The translations under genes were made by a program, and so were the position numbers. A stretch of 64,000 nucleotides of DNA, taken from positions 3,635-67,634 of the forward strand of contig CAZQCF010000022.1 in the NCBI GenBank assembly GCA_964592235.1, written 5' to 3'. How positions within the stretch are numbered: the stretch's first letter is position 1; each line of letters opens with the position of its first letter. Below are positions 1 through 8,936 of the stretch, piece by piece. Under the pieces are notes generated by a model. The model was not told the origin of the DNA and ran no database searches. It saw only the letters and a program-made list of their open reading frames with translations. This stretch comes from PLA3 sp964592235. GTDB taxonomy: Bacteria > Planctomycetota > Phycisphaerae > UBA1845 > UTPLA1.

Positions 1-2
1 CG

Positions 3-236
3 GGCGATGAGCGCGGCGCCGAGCCGAGGCCATCCGATCACGCCCCGCTTCGACTGCCGGCCATCAAATCGAACGGGTCCAACGGCGTTGCGGCGCTTCA
101 AGGCGAGGGCGACGCTCCTTCCGACGTTCGTGGCCGATCCGACAAGATGACCGGCCGCTCAAGAGTGCCCGCCAAGATCACAGCCGCCCGCTCCATCGCC
201 CGCAAAGCGGCCAAGCTGCCGCGTGACCTTGCCTAG
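3..236 (+). CDS. C-terminal fragment of an unidentified protein (5' end outside window)
   Basis: An open frame runs from the window edge to a TAG at 234-236 and encodes about 77 residues rich in Ala, Arg, Gly and Lys. The last 25 residues form a basic Ala/Lys/Arg stretch. No family is recognisable in this tail. It lies on the same strand as the ferredoxin gene 150 bases downstream, so it may be the end of an upstream partner gene. It could also be a chance open frame, because GC-rich DNA has few stops. Confidence 0.35.
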   Translation, partial: GDERGAEPRPSDHAPLRLPAIKSNGSNGVAALQGEGDAPSDVRGRSDKMTGRSRVPAKITAARSIARKAAKLPRDLA

Positions 237-385
237 TCCGGCCTTCCGCCCTATCTTTCATTCAGGTGGTTGAACCAGCGCCGCTTGCCCGCGCTCGAGA
301 AACGCGCGGCGGCACGTCGAGCGCGTGAGCACATGTTTGCGAGTATTCGACGCGGTCGGCGGATGCCGTGCCCCGTCATGAAACC

Positions 386-679
386 ATGGCCAAGAAACTT
401 CCCAAGCAACTTGCCGTCCTCGACGAAGACCTCTGCACCGGCTGCGACGCCTGCGTCACGGTCTGCCCGGTCGATTGCATCGACAAAATTCGCGATCCGC
501 GGCACCCCGGCTATGCCATGGGCGTCTGCACGATTGATTTGCAGGTGTGCATCGGCTGCAAGCTTTGCGCGCAAGTCTGCCCGTGGGACGTCATCACCAT
601 GGTGCCGACCGACCAGGTGCTGGCGCAGGAGAAGTTCCGCAACCTGCTGACGGACGAACTGATCGCCACGGCGAAGTAA
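386..679 (+). CDS. 2[4Fe-4S] ferredoxin
   Basis: Small electron carrier of about 97 residues. Two cysteine clusters are visible: CTGCDACVTVCPVDCI near the N-terminus and CIGCKLCAQVCPWDVI about 35 residues later. Each has the CxxCxxCxxxCP spacing that binds a [4Fe-4S] cluster. The family shuttles low-potential electrons between oxidoreductases in the cytoplasm. The ATG at 386 (MAKKLPKQ) is preferred; an in-frame GTG at 368 would add six residues. Neither has a strong Shine-Dalgarno sequence. No partner oxidoreductase is visible nearby, so the redox partner is unknown. Confidence 0.9.
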   Translation: MAKKLPKQLAVLDEDLCTGCDACVTVCPVDCIDKIRDPRHPGYAMGVCTIDLQVCIGCKLCAQVCPWDVITMVPTDQVLAQEKFRNLLTDELIATAK

Positions 680-705
680 GCCGCCGTCGCTTTTCAAGCC
701 GTGAT

Positions 706-733
706 CGATCCGAGCCGCGCGATCCGAGCCGCG
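706..733. repeat. perfect tandem duplication of a 14-bp unit
   Basis: The 14-base unit cgatccgagccgcg occurs twice head to tail (706-719 and 720-733) in the gap between the ferredoxin and monooxygenase genes. It looks like a simple slippage duplication. No function is evident. Confidence 0.8.
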
Positions 734-803
734 ACCGTCAGGGAGCGCCGAGTAACGCTGATTCTCGCCAAACATCTGCGTAATACTTGAACCGCATCGA
801 CTC

Positions 804-1109
804 ATGACGACCCCTTCCCCAAGACTCACTGTCGTCGCCCGCTTCAAGGCGCGGCCCGGCAAAGAGGCGTTCGTTCGCCGGGAACTGACGGCCCTCGTCG
901 CGCCGACCCGCGCCGAGAAGGGCTGCATCAACTACGACCTGCATGTTTCCGCAGACGACCCGGCTGCGTTCCTGTTTCACGAGAACTGGGCGAGCGAGGC
1001 CGATCTCGAGCGGCATTTGCAATCCTCCCATGTGCAGGCATGGCGCGAGCGGTCCGGCGAGTTGCTGGCCGAACCGGGAGAAATTACACGCTGGTGGCAG
1101 ACCGGTTAG
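804..1109 (+). CDS. ABM-domain monooxygenase-like protein (YgiN type)
   Basis: Protein of 101 residues that matches the antibiotic biosynthesis monooxygenase (ABM) fold in layout. It has an N-terminal strand (LTVVARFKARPGKE), a central EKGCINYDLHVS segment, the FLFHENWASEADLERHLQS stretch typical of the family, and a C-terminal strand. Members are small dimeric ferredoxin-like proteins that oxidise quinols or aromatic compounds without cofactors, or bind small ligands. The start is an ATG at 804. It lies 57 bases ahead of the CstA gene. The substrate cannot be inferred. Confidence 0.85.
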   Translation: MTTPSPRLTVVARFKARPGKEAFVRRELTALVAPTRAEKGCINYDLHVSADDPAAFLFHENWASEADLERHLQSSHVQAWRERSGELLAEPGEITRWWQTG

Positions 1110-1165
1110 AATCCTCGGGCCGCCGGCGTTCGAATTGAACGGCGCCGGCCGGAGTCATCGCCGCG

Positions 1166-3229
1166 ATGCTCACACTCGCCATCGCCCTGGGCAGTTTCGT
1201 ACTCTATCTCATCGCCTATCACACTTACGGGCGCTGGCTGTCGCGCAAGTTCTTCAAGCTTGATCCGGCCGCTCCGGTGCCCAGCCGCGAGCTGGCTGAT
1301 GGGCACGACTATGTTCCAACTCGAAAGGAAATCCTGTTCGGCCACCACTTCACGAGCATCGCGGGGACGGGGCCGATCGTCGGTCCGGCGCTGGCGGTGA
1401 TCTGGGGCTGGCTGCCGGCGTTGTTGTGGGTGCTCTTCGGGAGCGTTTTTCTCGGCGCGGTTCACGACCTGGGCACGCTGGTGGTGTCCATCCGCAATCG
1501 CGGGCAGACCATCGGCGAAATCGCCGGGCGACTGATCAACCCGCGCGTGAAGATTCTGTTCCTGCTGCTGCTGTTCATGGCGCTGACGATCGTGCTCGCC
1601 ATTTTCGGGCTGGTCATCGCCAACATATTCGCCATGTACTCTTCGAGCGTGCTGGCGGTGTGGATCGCCATGCCGGTGGCCGTCGGGGTCGGCTGGTTGG
1701 TGTATCGACGCGGGTGGAGGCCGCAAGGGCCGGCACTGCTGTCGTTGGGCATCATGGTCGCATCGATTATTCTCGCCGGCGAGTTCGCCGCGTTCGATTT
1801 CGTCATCAAGCCGATCGACATCGCAGGCTTCACGATCTCGCCCGTCGTCTCTTGGACCGTCTTGCTGTTCGTCTATTGCTACTTCGCCAGCGTGCTGCCG
1901 GTCTGGCTGTTGCTCCAGCCGCGCGATTACATCAACAGCTACCTGCTCGTGCTGGGACTGGTCCTGCTCGTCGGCGGCATCGGCGCGGCCACGTTTCTGA
2001 CGCCCGGCGGCGTGCCGATCGTCGCGCCGGCCGTGAACCTCAACGTGCCCGACGCGCCGCCGATTCTTCCGTTCCTGTTCGTCACCGTCGCCTGCGGGGC
2101 CATCAGCGGATTCCACTGCCTGGTTAGCAGCGGCACAAGTAGTAAACAAATCGCCTGCGAGACCGATGCACAGTTCGTCGGCTACGGGTCGATGCTGACA
2201 GAGGGATTCCTTGCGGTGCTGGTGATTCTCGCGTGCTGTGCGGGAATAGGAATGGGCGGGACGTACCTGAAGCCACAACCGGTTTCCGGCGTTGTTTCGC
2301 CAAAAGGCAATTGGGTTCACTACGGCATATTTGAAGACAAGGATGGAGTAGATTGCCTAGTATGGGGATACCTTGCTGACGATCAGTCGCCAACTAAGCT
2401 ATGCCTTTGGGATGCAAGGAGATTCACCGGCGGGGATCGTGGCCAAGTAGCCCCCGGCGTTCCAATGCATCTGCGAAATGGCGAGGCAATTCTCCAGCCC
2501 CAGCCATCAAGAGAAGTATTATTGCTGGGTCAACCCGCTTGGCGGACTCGCTATGAATCCTGGACCGTCTCCGGCGGCCTGGCCAAGACCGTTTCGGCTT
2601 TCGTCGACGGCTCGGGAAACTTCATCACCGCGATGGGCATTCCCCGGCCGGTGGCGGTGGCGTTGATGGCCGTGCTGGTGGCGTCGTTCGCGGCGACGAC
2701 GCTGGATACGGCGACGCGCTTGCAGCGCTATGTGATTCAGGAGCTGGCCGGCACGTTCAACGTCGCCCCGCTGCGCGGCAAGCACGGCGCGACGCTCTTC
2801 GCCGTCGGCACGGCCGCGATTCTCGCCGCGGTGCCGCCGCCGGGCGAGACGTGGGCGACGGGCATGGGCAAGGGCGGGCTGACGCTGTGGCCGGTCTTCG
2901 GCGCGGTGAATCAACTGCTGGCCGGGCTGGCGTTCATGGTGGTGGCGTTTTACCTGGCGCGGCGGAAGATGCCGACGTGGTTCATCACCATCCCGGCGGT
3001 GCTGATGCTGGTGGTGCCGCTATCGGCGACGCTGTATCAACTGCTCAATCGCACCGACGGCTGGTGGCCGAAGGGGCAGTATCACCTCGTCGCGGCGGGA
3101 ATCGTCATTTGTCTGTTACAGGTGTGGATGGTGGCGGAGGGATTGCGCCTGTGGCCGAAGGTGCGCGGCGTGCTCGAAAGTCCGCTGCCGCCGATTCCGC
3201 GGGGATTTCCGGTGACGCCAGTAGTTTGA
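1166..3229 (+). CDS. cstA: CstA-family peptide transporter (carbon starvation protein A)
   Basis: Polytopic inner-membrane protein of 687 residues. The N-terminal half has the CstA signatures YHTYGRWLSRK, the GHHFTSIAGTGPIVGPA loop and GAVHDLGTLVVSIRNRGQTIGE. The C-terminal half has the conserved SFAATTLDTATRLQRYV and WPVFGAVNQLLAGLAF segments. The family imports peptides, or pyruvate in some paralogs, during carbon limitation. Residues of about 366-455 are an unusual hydrophilic, Trp- and Gly-rich insertion between two membrane parts, encoded by DNA of visibly lower GC than the flanks. The frame is intact, so the gene is probably functional. It ends 19 bases from the convergent lipoprotein gene. 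Confidence 0.93.
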   Translation: MLTLAIALGSFVLYLIAYHTYGRWLSRKFFKLDPAAPVPSRELADGHDYVPTRKEILFGHHFTSIAGTGPIVGPALAVIWGWLPALLWVLFGSVFLGAVHDLGTLVVSIRNRGQTIGEIAGRLINPRVKILFLLLLFMALTIVLAIFGLVIANIFAMYSSSVLAVWIAMPVAVGVGWLVYRRGWRPQGPALLSLGIMVASIILAGEFAAFDFVIKPIDIAGFTISPVVSWTVLLFVYCYFASVLPVWLLLQPRDYINSYLLVLGLVLLVGGIGAATFLTPGGVPIVAPAVNLNVPDAPPILPFLFVTVACGAISGFHCLVSSGTSSKQIACETDAQFVGYGSMLTEGFLAVLVILACCAGIGMGGTYLKPQPVSGVVSPKGNWVHYGIFEDKDGVDCLVWGYLADDQSPTKLCLWDARRFTGGDRGQVAPGVPMHLRNGEAILQPQPSREVLLLGQPAWRTRYESWTVSGGLAKTVSAFVDGSGNFITAMGIPRPVAVALMAVLVASFAATTLDTATRLQRYVIQELAGTFNVAPLRGKHGATLFAVGTAAILAAVPPPGETWATGMGKGGLTLWPVFGAVNQLLAGLAFMVVAFYLARRKMPTWFITIPAVLMLVVPLSATLYQLLNRTDGWWPKGQYHLVAAGIVICLLQVWMVAEGLRLWPKVRGVLESPLPPIPRGFPVTPVV

Positions 3230-3247
3230 GGGGGCGAAGGGCGGCGA

Positions 3248-5536
3248 TCAGCCCGGTTCGAGAAAGAATTGCAATTGCGCATGGCCGTCGATCTCGAAGT
3301 ATTCGACCTGGAATTGATGCAGCGCGCCGGGTGAGTCGAACTCGACCGTGTCTTCGGTCGGCACGTGCCAGGTCCAGTTGTCGATGACGCGGCGGTCGTC
3401 CAGATACACGCGCACGCCGTCGTCGCTGATGGTGCGCAGCCGCCATTTGCCCGCGGGCAGGTTCATTTGAGTCCGCGCGACGAGAGCGAAACGATCACGG
3501 ACGATGCGCGGCTCGGATATCGATCGCGCGGCGTCCTGTGCGTCGCCTTTCGCGGCGCGGGCATTCTCGACGGCTTCATAAATCGCCGTCGGTCCGCCGC
3601 CGCCCCAGGTGTATTCCAGCGATGGGCCGTGCTCGCCGCGAAACGGCTTGCCGGCGATGAGTTTTTCCCACGCGGCGTCGCCCTTGCGCGGGTCGGTCTC
3701 GTCGGTCCATTCATAGAATCGCGTCGTCCACGTGGCGAAGAGCAGCGTGCCGGAGAGGGGCAGCTTCGCGCCACCGATCTGTACATTCGTCGCGAAGTTC
3801 GCGGCGCGCGACGGGCCGGTGTGCGGCGGCGGAAGCGTGCTGATCGTGATCGTGCCGGGTGTTCGGCCGCGCGACGGCGAGACTTGCAGGCTGGAATCGG
3901 CTGGCGGCTCGACTTCAAACTCCGACCCCGGCGGGCCGAAGACTTTCGCCGTCAGCGGCGACCAACCGGCGAGCCTGTCGGGCCAGACGAGCGGGCGGGA
4001 GAAGTCATACGGCCCCCAGTCGGTGATGACGACATGCTCTTTGCCTTCGCAGATTCCGGGCAGCGGCTTGAGCGGCGCGAAGCCCATACGATCGGGCATG
4101 TCGAACGCGACGACCGGCAGCTTCATGCCCTGCGCGAAATCCCAAAGCGTTTGTGAGATCGCGAAATCACCCGCAAAGGCACAATCCTGATTGCGCACGC
4201 GGGTTGTGATCGCGTGTTCGAAACGCCGATCCTCTGCCGTCGGCTGCGCGGTGGCGTCGGTTCCTTCGATGTCCTGATCTTTCGCACATGCATCAAAAGC
4301 ATTGTCCAGCAGGCGGAGCCGGCGGGACTCGCGCGCATAGACAGCGTTGCGACAATTGATGAAACGGTTTGAGACGAGCGATTCGTCCGCCGATTCGCCG
4401 CCCTGCTCTCTGCAGTAGGGCGAGGCCAGCAAATCTTTGTCGTCGTCCCACCAGAGCCAGATGCCGCGTTTGCACGCGTCAAACAGGTTCATGACGATTC
4501 GATTGCCGCGCCCGTGTTCGATGGAGACGCCGTTGTTGCACTCTCGCATTTCGTTGCCGGCGATCAGGGAGTTGGTTGAGTAACCGCCCCAGAGGCCGTG
4601 GTCGCAGTGATTGAGCTTGTTGGCGAGGAAGATGTTGCGGTCGGAGAAGGTGGCCTCGATGCCGTTGGCGACGGCGTGCGAGAAGTCGTTCATGTAAACC
4701 AGGTTTCGATTGCAGCCGCCGCGGCCGGTGCGCTGGGTGGTCTCGTGCCCGGCGTAGAGGAAGAACCCGTCGCCGCCGTGGGTGGCGGAGTTGTAGGCGA
4801 AGACGTTGTCGGAGCACTGCTCATACACAAGGATGCCCGTGGAGTCCTGCCCGCGAGCATAGACGCCGTGGGAGTAGCCGCGGATGCAATAGTCGAAGCG
4901 ATTGGAGATGACTTTGCAGAAGCTGGAGCGCCACATGGCGAGGCCCCAGCCGGACATGAAGGACATGTCATTGGCGACGGCCGTGACGCGATCGGATGAA
5001 ACGATACAAATGCCGTTTTGCCCGTTGCGGGCGCGGCAGTTGCGGATCGTCGCGCCGGCAGATCGCAGCAGATAGATGCCCGCGCCGAATCGCAGCCACT
5101 GGTTGTCATCGTTCTCGTGGCCGAAAATCCAGTCGTCGATGTGTTCGCGCTGGGGCGTACTCTTGAGCCGCTGGCGATAGTTGCCGGAGACGTCGCAGTT
5201 CTCGATCGTCAGGCCCGGGGCGTCCTCGGCATAAATCGCGACCTTGAATCCGCGGATAACGGCGTTGCGAACGGTGACGTTCTTCGCGCCGCGCACGACG
5301 ATGCCGCGGCCGGTGAACGCGTCGGCCTGTTCGGGGTCGGGATTGCCCAGCAGCGTCGCGCCGCGGAGATCGAGCGTCTGCCCGTCGCGCGTGAGGACGA
5401 TTTCGCCGGCGTCGCTGGGCGCGACCGCCTGCATCACGCGCCCGGCTTGTGAGCAGCCCGTCAGCGCGATCAGGAATGAAACAAGCGTTGAGGTTGCAAG
5501 CGGTGAATCCTGTATCAGGTACTTCCGGCGCACCAT
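3248..5536 (-). CDS. Lipoprotein with right-handed beta-helix and C-terminal PA14 domain
   Basis: Predicted exported lipoprotein of about 762 residues. The N-terminus has basic residues, a hydrophobic stretch and a lipobox (LTGC) near residue 28. Residues of about 60-420 show parallel beta-helix repeats (NBosD/pectate-lyase-like), with recurring N-x-F/I and G-I/V rungs such as GIYLLRSAGATIRNCRARNG. A linker region of unknown type follows. The last ~150 residues look like a PA14 carbohydrate-binding domain (SDDGVRVYLDDRRVIDNWT, then VEYFEIDGHAQLQF). The ATG at 5536 has an upstream GGAG. It is divergent from wecB, which suggests a role in polysaccharide modification or binding; this is inference and no catalytic residues are assigned. 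Confidence 0.85.
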   Translation of the reverse strand: MVRRKYLIQDSPLATSTLVSFLIALTGCSQAGRVMQAVAPSDAGEIVLTRDGQTLDLRGATLLGNPDPEQADAFTGRGIVVRGAKNVTVRNAVIRGFKVAIYAEDAPGLTIENCDVSGNYRQRLKSTPQREHIDDWIFGHENDDNQWLRFGAGIYLLRSAGATIRNCRARNGQNGICIVSSDRVTAVANDMSFMSGWGLAMWRSSFCKVISNRFDYCIRGYSHGVYARGQDSTGILVYEQCSDNVFAYNSATHGGDGFFLYAGHETTQRTGRGGCNRNLVYMNDFSHAVANGIEATFSDRNIFLANKLNHCDHGLWGGYSTNSLIAGNEMRECNNGVSIEHGRGNRIVMNLFDACKRGIWLWWDDDKDLLASPYCREQGGESADESLVSNRFINCRNAVYARESRRLRLLDNAFDACAKDQDIEGTDATAQPTAEDRRFEHAITTRVRNQDCAFAGDFAISQTLWDFAQGMKLPVVAFDMPDRMGFAPLKPLPGICEGKEHVVITDWGPYDFSRPLVWPDRLAGWSPLTAKVFGPPGSEFEVEPPADSSLQVSPSRGRTPGTITISTLPPPHTGPSRAANFATNVQIGGAKLPLSGTLLFATWTTRFYEWTDETDPRKGDAAWEKLIAGKPFRGEHGPSLEYTWGGGGPTAIYEAVENARAAKGDAQDAARSISEPRIVRDRFALVARTQMNLPAGKWRLRTISDDGVRVYLDDRRVIDNWTWHVPTEDTVEFDSPGALHQFQVEYFEIDGHAQLQFFLEPG

Positions 5537-5650
5537 CGCGGAGTCTCCGTTAAGAAGCCGTGGGAATGCAATCCGCCTGCTTCTCGGTACCACCGTCGCG
5601 GTGAAAGCTCTTTCATACCGCGCCGTGCGCCAGTATAGTCCCATGCCGAG

Positions 5651-6763
5651 ATGGAAACGCAATCTGCCAAGCCGCGCGTTCTGTGTGTCATCGGGACGCG
5701 GCCCGAAGCCGTGAAGCTGATTCCCGTCGTGCAGGCGCTGCGCGCCGACGGCTGGGCCGACGTGCGCGTGATTGCCACAGCGCAGCACCGTGACCTGCTC
5801 GATCAGATTTTTAACTTCTTCGAAATCAAGCCCGACGATGACCTCAATCTGATGCTGCCGAATCAGAGTCTGGCCGACCTGACCAGCCGGATGATCGTGG
5901 CGCTGGACGCGGTGCTGGCGCGCGAGACGCCGGATATCGTGCTGGCGCAGGGCGACACGACGACGGTGATGGTGACGGCGCTGTGTTGCTGCTATCGGCG
6001 GATTCCGTTCGGGCACGTCGAAGCCGGCCTGCGGACGGGCGAAAAGTATTCGCCCTTCCCCGAAGAGATCAATCGCGTGCTGGCCAGCCACCTCGGCGAT
6101 CTGCATTTCGCGCCGACGGAGAACGGGCGGCAGAATCTGCTGCGCGAGGGCATCCCGGCGGAACGCATCCATGTCACCGGAAACACCGTGATCGACGCGC
6201 TGATGTGGGCATCGAAGCGACCGCTGCCCGGCGGGTTCGAGCCGCAGGGCGGGCGGAAGCTGATCCTCGTAACGGCGCATCGGCGGGAGAATTTCGGCGA
6301 ACCGCTCGAGGAAATTTGTCTCGCGCTGCGCGACATCGCCGCCGCGCGCGACGTGGAGATTCTCTACCCGGTGCACCCGAACCCGAATGTCGAATCGATA
6401 GCCAATCGGCTGCTCAAGGGGCGCGAGCGAATTCGGCTGTGCAAGCCGCTGGACTATGCGGAGTTCATCGCGGCGATGAAGGCGTCGTATCTGATTCTCT
6501 CTGACAGCGGCGGCGTGCAGGAAGAAGCGCCCTCGCTGGGCAAGCCGGTGCTCGTGTTGCGCGACTGCACCGAGCGGCCAGAGGGCGTCGCGGCGGGGAC
6601 GGCGGCGCTGGTAGGCCCACACCGCGACCGGATCGTTCATCGCACGCTGGATCTGCTGGACAATCCCGGGGCGTACGATGCAATGGCCAAGGCGCGGAAT
6701 CCCTACGGCGACGGCCAGTCGTCGCAGCGAATCGTCGCGGCGTTGAAGCAGTTTCTCGTGTGA
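5651..6763 (+). CDS. wecB: UDP-N-acetylglucosamine 2-epimerase (non-hydrolysing)
   Basis: Interconverts UDP-GlcNAc and UDP-ManNAc in the cytoplasm. The 370-residue length is normal. Family motifs are present: GTRPEAVKL at about residues 15-23, QGDTTT near 100, HVEAGLRTG with PFPEEINR near 122-137, TAHRRENFG near 208, and DSGGVQEEAPSLGKPVL near 285. These carry the Arg, Lys, Asp, Glu and His residues known to matter in WecB/MnaA. No UDP-ManNAc dehydrogenase (WecC) is in the window, so UDP-ManNAc may be used directly or further processed elsewhere. It ends 3 bases before a glycosyltransferase start. Confidence 0.93.
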   Translation: METQSAKPRVLCVIGTRPEAVKLIPVVQALRADGWADVRVIATAQHRDLLDQIFNFFEIKPDDDLNLMLPNQSLADLTSRMIVALDAVLARETPDIVLAQGDTTTVMVTALCCCYRRIPFGHVEAGLRTGEKYSPFPEEINRVLASHLGDLHFAPTENGRQNLLREGIPAERIHVTGNTVIDALMWASKRPLPGGFEPQGGRKLILVTAHRRENFGEPLEEICLALRDIAAARDVEILYPVHPNPNVESIANRLLKGRERIRLCKPLDYAEFIAAMKASYLILSDSGGVQEEAPSLGKPVLVLRDCTERPEGVAAGTAALVGPHRDRIVHRTLDLLDNPGAYDAMAKARNPYGDGQSSQRIVAALKQFLV

Positions 6764-6766
6764 TCG

Positions 6767-7864
6767 ATGCGAATCCTGATGCAGAATCGGCCGGACGCGT
6801 ATGAGCGGCCTGGTGGCGATACGATTCAGATGGATCGCACGATTCGCGCGCTGCGCGAAGCGGGGCATGATGTCGATCTTTCGCTCGAAGCGGAACCGGA
6901 TTTGGGGGGCGGGACTTCGACGACCAGTACGGCGGATACGGCCCGCGGCGGAACGGTGAAATATGCTCTTGTCTATTTGTTCAATCTGACGACGCCGGGT
7001 TGGACGGCGCAGCAGGCCCGTAATGCGCTGCGCCGTGGCGTGCCTTACGTTTTATCGAGTGTGTACTGGGACCTGGAGTCGGCGGTTCCGTGGCGGGCGT
7101 ATGAATTCCCGCGCAACGTTGCTCGCGCGGTGCTGCCGCGGCTCGCCATCCGTGCGCTCAAAGCGATTCGAAGCGGCAGCAGGCAAGACGAGCGGGCGTT
7201 GCAGTGCGAAATACTCGCCGGCGCGCGGTGCGTCTTTCCCAACTCGACGGCCGAGCGCGACCACTTGTTAGCAAGTTTTCCAACGATTCCGCGCGACAAG
7301 TTTGTCGTCGTGCTGAATGGCGTTGATCCGCCCGCGATGCAAGCGACGGGCGCAGGCGGGTATTACCTCTGTGCCGGAGCGATCGGCCCGCGAAAGAACC
7401 AGCTCAACCTTGTCCGCGCGTTTGAGCGCCTGGACCGCGAGCGGCTGCTCATCGTCGGCAACGCGGCGCACGGCTGCGAACGCTATTTGAAAGCAGTCGT
7501 TCGCGCAGCGCCGCCCAATGTCGAGTTTCGCAGCGCCGTGCCGCACGCGGAGATGACCACGCTGCTAGCGGACGCCAAGGCGCTCGTACAGCCGTCGTAC
7601 ATCGAGACGCCGGGATTGAGCGCGATGGAGGCCGCGGCGATGGGCGTACCGATCGTCGTGAGCAACGTGCCGCCGGTGTATGCCTGCTTCGGCGATCTGG
7701 GGTTCTACTGCGATCCGGGTAACCCCGATTCGATTGTTGACGCGTGTCGCGCTGCGGGCCGAGCGGGGCAACGCGACGGCCGCGCGTTCGCCGAACAACA
7801 TGATTGGCGTCGGGTGCTCGCCCCAATGGTCAAACGTGTGGAGGCGTCAGTTCGGTTCGGTTGA
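6767..7864 (+). CDS. Glycosyltransferase family 4-like (GT-B fold)
   Basis: Protein of 365 residues. The N-terminal half starts MRILMQNRPDAYERPGGDTIQM, a typical GT4 acceptor-domain opening with a Gly-rich loop. The C-terminal half has YYLCAGAIGPRKNQLNLVRAF and PSYIETPGLSAMEAAAMGVPIVVSNV, which contain the E-x7-E-like nucleotide-sugar site. Transfers a sugar to a growing cell-surface glycan; donor and acceptor are unknown. It starts 3 bases after wecB, so the two are probably co-transcribed. Its 3' end overlaps the convergent wbpI gene by 35 bases. Confidence 0.88.
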   Translation: MRILMQNRPDAYERPGGDTIQMDRTIRALREAGHDVDLSLEAEPDLGGGTSTTSTADTARGGTVKYALVYLFNLTTPGWTAQQARNALRRGVPYVLSSVYWDLESAVPWRAYEFPRNVARAVLPRLAIRALKAIRSGSRQDERALQCEILAGARCVFPNSTAERDHLLASFPTIPRDKFVVVLNGVDPPAMQATGAGGYYLCAGAIGPRKNQLNLVRAFERLDRERLLIVGNAAHGCERYLKAVVRAAPPNVEFRSAVPHAEMTTLLADAKALVQPSYIETPGLSAMEAAAMGVPIVVSNVPPVYACFGDLGFYCDPGNPDSIVDACRAAGRAGQRDGRAFAEQHDWRRVLAPMVKRVEASVRFG

Positions 7865-8936
7865 TTTTCTTCGCGATGCGCTCGGCCGCCCGTCCGTCGG
7901 CTATGCCCATTTCAAAGCAGCTTTGTGTTTCGCGCGGGGCCGCACGGCGCAGCTCGGTGAGGATGCGCTGGGTGTGCGCGCCGGTGAGTACATTCCAGCC
8001 GCTTTGCACCGTCTCGACCCATTCGGTCTCATCGCGCAGCGTGATGCACGGCACCTTGAAAAAGCACGCTTCCTTCTGAATGCCGCCGCTGTCAGTGAGA
8101 ACGAGGCGGGCGGCTCGCTGCAGGGCGATGCAGTCGAGATAGCCGACCGGCTCGGTCAAGAGGATGTGTTTCGCAGCGGCGAGGCGCGGGGCAAAGCCAG
8201 CCTGATCCAACCGCGCGCGGGTGCGCGGGTGCAGCGGCAGGACGACCGGCTCACCGTGCTCAATCAGCGCGTCGAAGATCGCGGCCAGGTTTGCGGGGTC
8301 GTCCGTGTTCGAAGCCCGGTGGATCGTGCAGAACAGGAATTGCTTCATCGCGACGCCGAATCGTGCGAGGATGGCCTGTGCGAGCCCGCCCGTTTCGATT
8401 TTGGCCGCGGCTTCCTTCGCCACGTCGAACATCACGTCGCCGACGAAATGAAGGCCGAACGTTACCCCTTCGGCGCACAAATTCCTCACCGCCGTTATGG
8501 TCGGGCAGAACAACAGCGTTGAGACGCGGTCGGTCAGTATACGGTTGATTTCCTCCGGCATGGCGCGGTTAAAGCTTCGCAGCCCGGCTTCAACGTGGGC
8601 GATCGGAATGTTCAGCTTCGCGGCGGCCATCGCGCCGGCGAGCGTCGAATTGGTGTCGCCGAAGACGACGACGATCTCCGGCCGCTCGTCGAGCATGATT
8701 TTTTCCAGCCCCGCGAGCATTCGCGCGGTCTGCTCGGCGTGCGAAGCGGAGCCGACTTCCAGTTCGTGATCGGGCTGGGGAATGTCCAGCCCTTCGAAGA
8801 ACACCTGCGACATCTGATAGTCGTAGTGCTGCCCAGTGTGGACGAGGATTTCGGCGTGACGACGCCGCAGGGCGCGCGAGAGTGGCGCGGCCTTGATGAA
8901 TTGCGGGCGCGCGCCAACGATGGTGAGGACTTTCAT
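7830..8936 (-). CDS. wbpI: UDP-diacetamido-dideoxy-glucuronate 2-epimerase (WbpI-like)
   Basis: Non-hydrolysing epimerase of about 368 residues and a paralog of WecB. The N-terminal GARPQFIKAAPLSRALRR differs from the GTRPEAVKL form and is characteristic of WbpI, which converts UDP-GlcNAc(3NAc)A to UDP-ManNAc(3NAc)A. FGDTNSTLAGAM, HVEAGLRSFNRAMPEEINR, TIHRASNTDDP and LTDSGGIQKEA are conserved. The ATG at 8936 overlaps the stop of the WbpB-WbpD fusion gene by four bases (ATGA), indicating translational coupling. This neighbour supports the WbpI assignment over a second WecB. The substrate call is family knowledge plus context. Confidence 0.87.
   Translation of the reverse strand: MKVLTIVGARPQFIKAAPLSRALRRRHAEILVHTGQHYDYQMSQVFFEGLDIPQPDHELEVGSASHAEQTARMLAGLEKIMLDERPEIVVVFGDTNSTLAGAMAAAKLNIPIAHVEAGLRSFNRAMPEEINRILTDRVSTLLFCPTITAVRNLCAEGVTFGLHFVGDVMFDVAKEAAAKIETGGLAQAILARFGVAMKQFLFCTIHRASNTDDPANLAAIFDALIEHGEPVVLPLHPRTRARLDQAGFAPRLAAAKHILLTEPVGYLDCIALQRAARLVLTDSGGIQKEACFFKVPCITLRDETEWVETVQSGWNVLTGAHTQRILTELRRAAPRETQSCFEMGIADGRAAERIAKKINRTELTPPHV

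Noticed and set aside
5537..6868. Upstream extension of the beta-helix lipoprotein frame to a 1206-residue product
   Set aside because: The extension is antisense to wecB and the lipobox signal peptide sits at the ATG 5536, which also has a ribosome-binding site.
7830..8936. Second copy of WecB
   Set aside because: The N-terminal GARPQFIKA form and the coupling to WbpB-WbpD indicate WbpI specificity rather than a duplicated UDP-GlcNAc epimerase.
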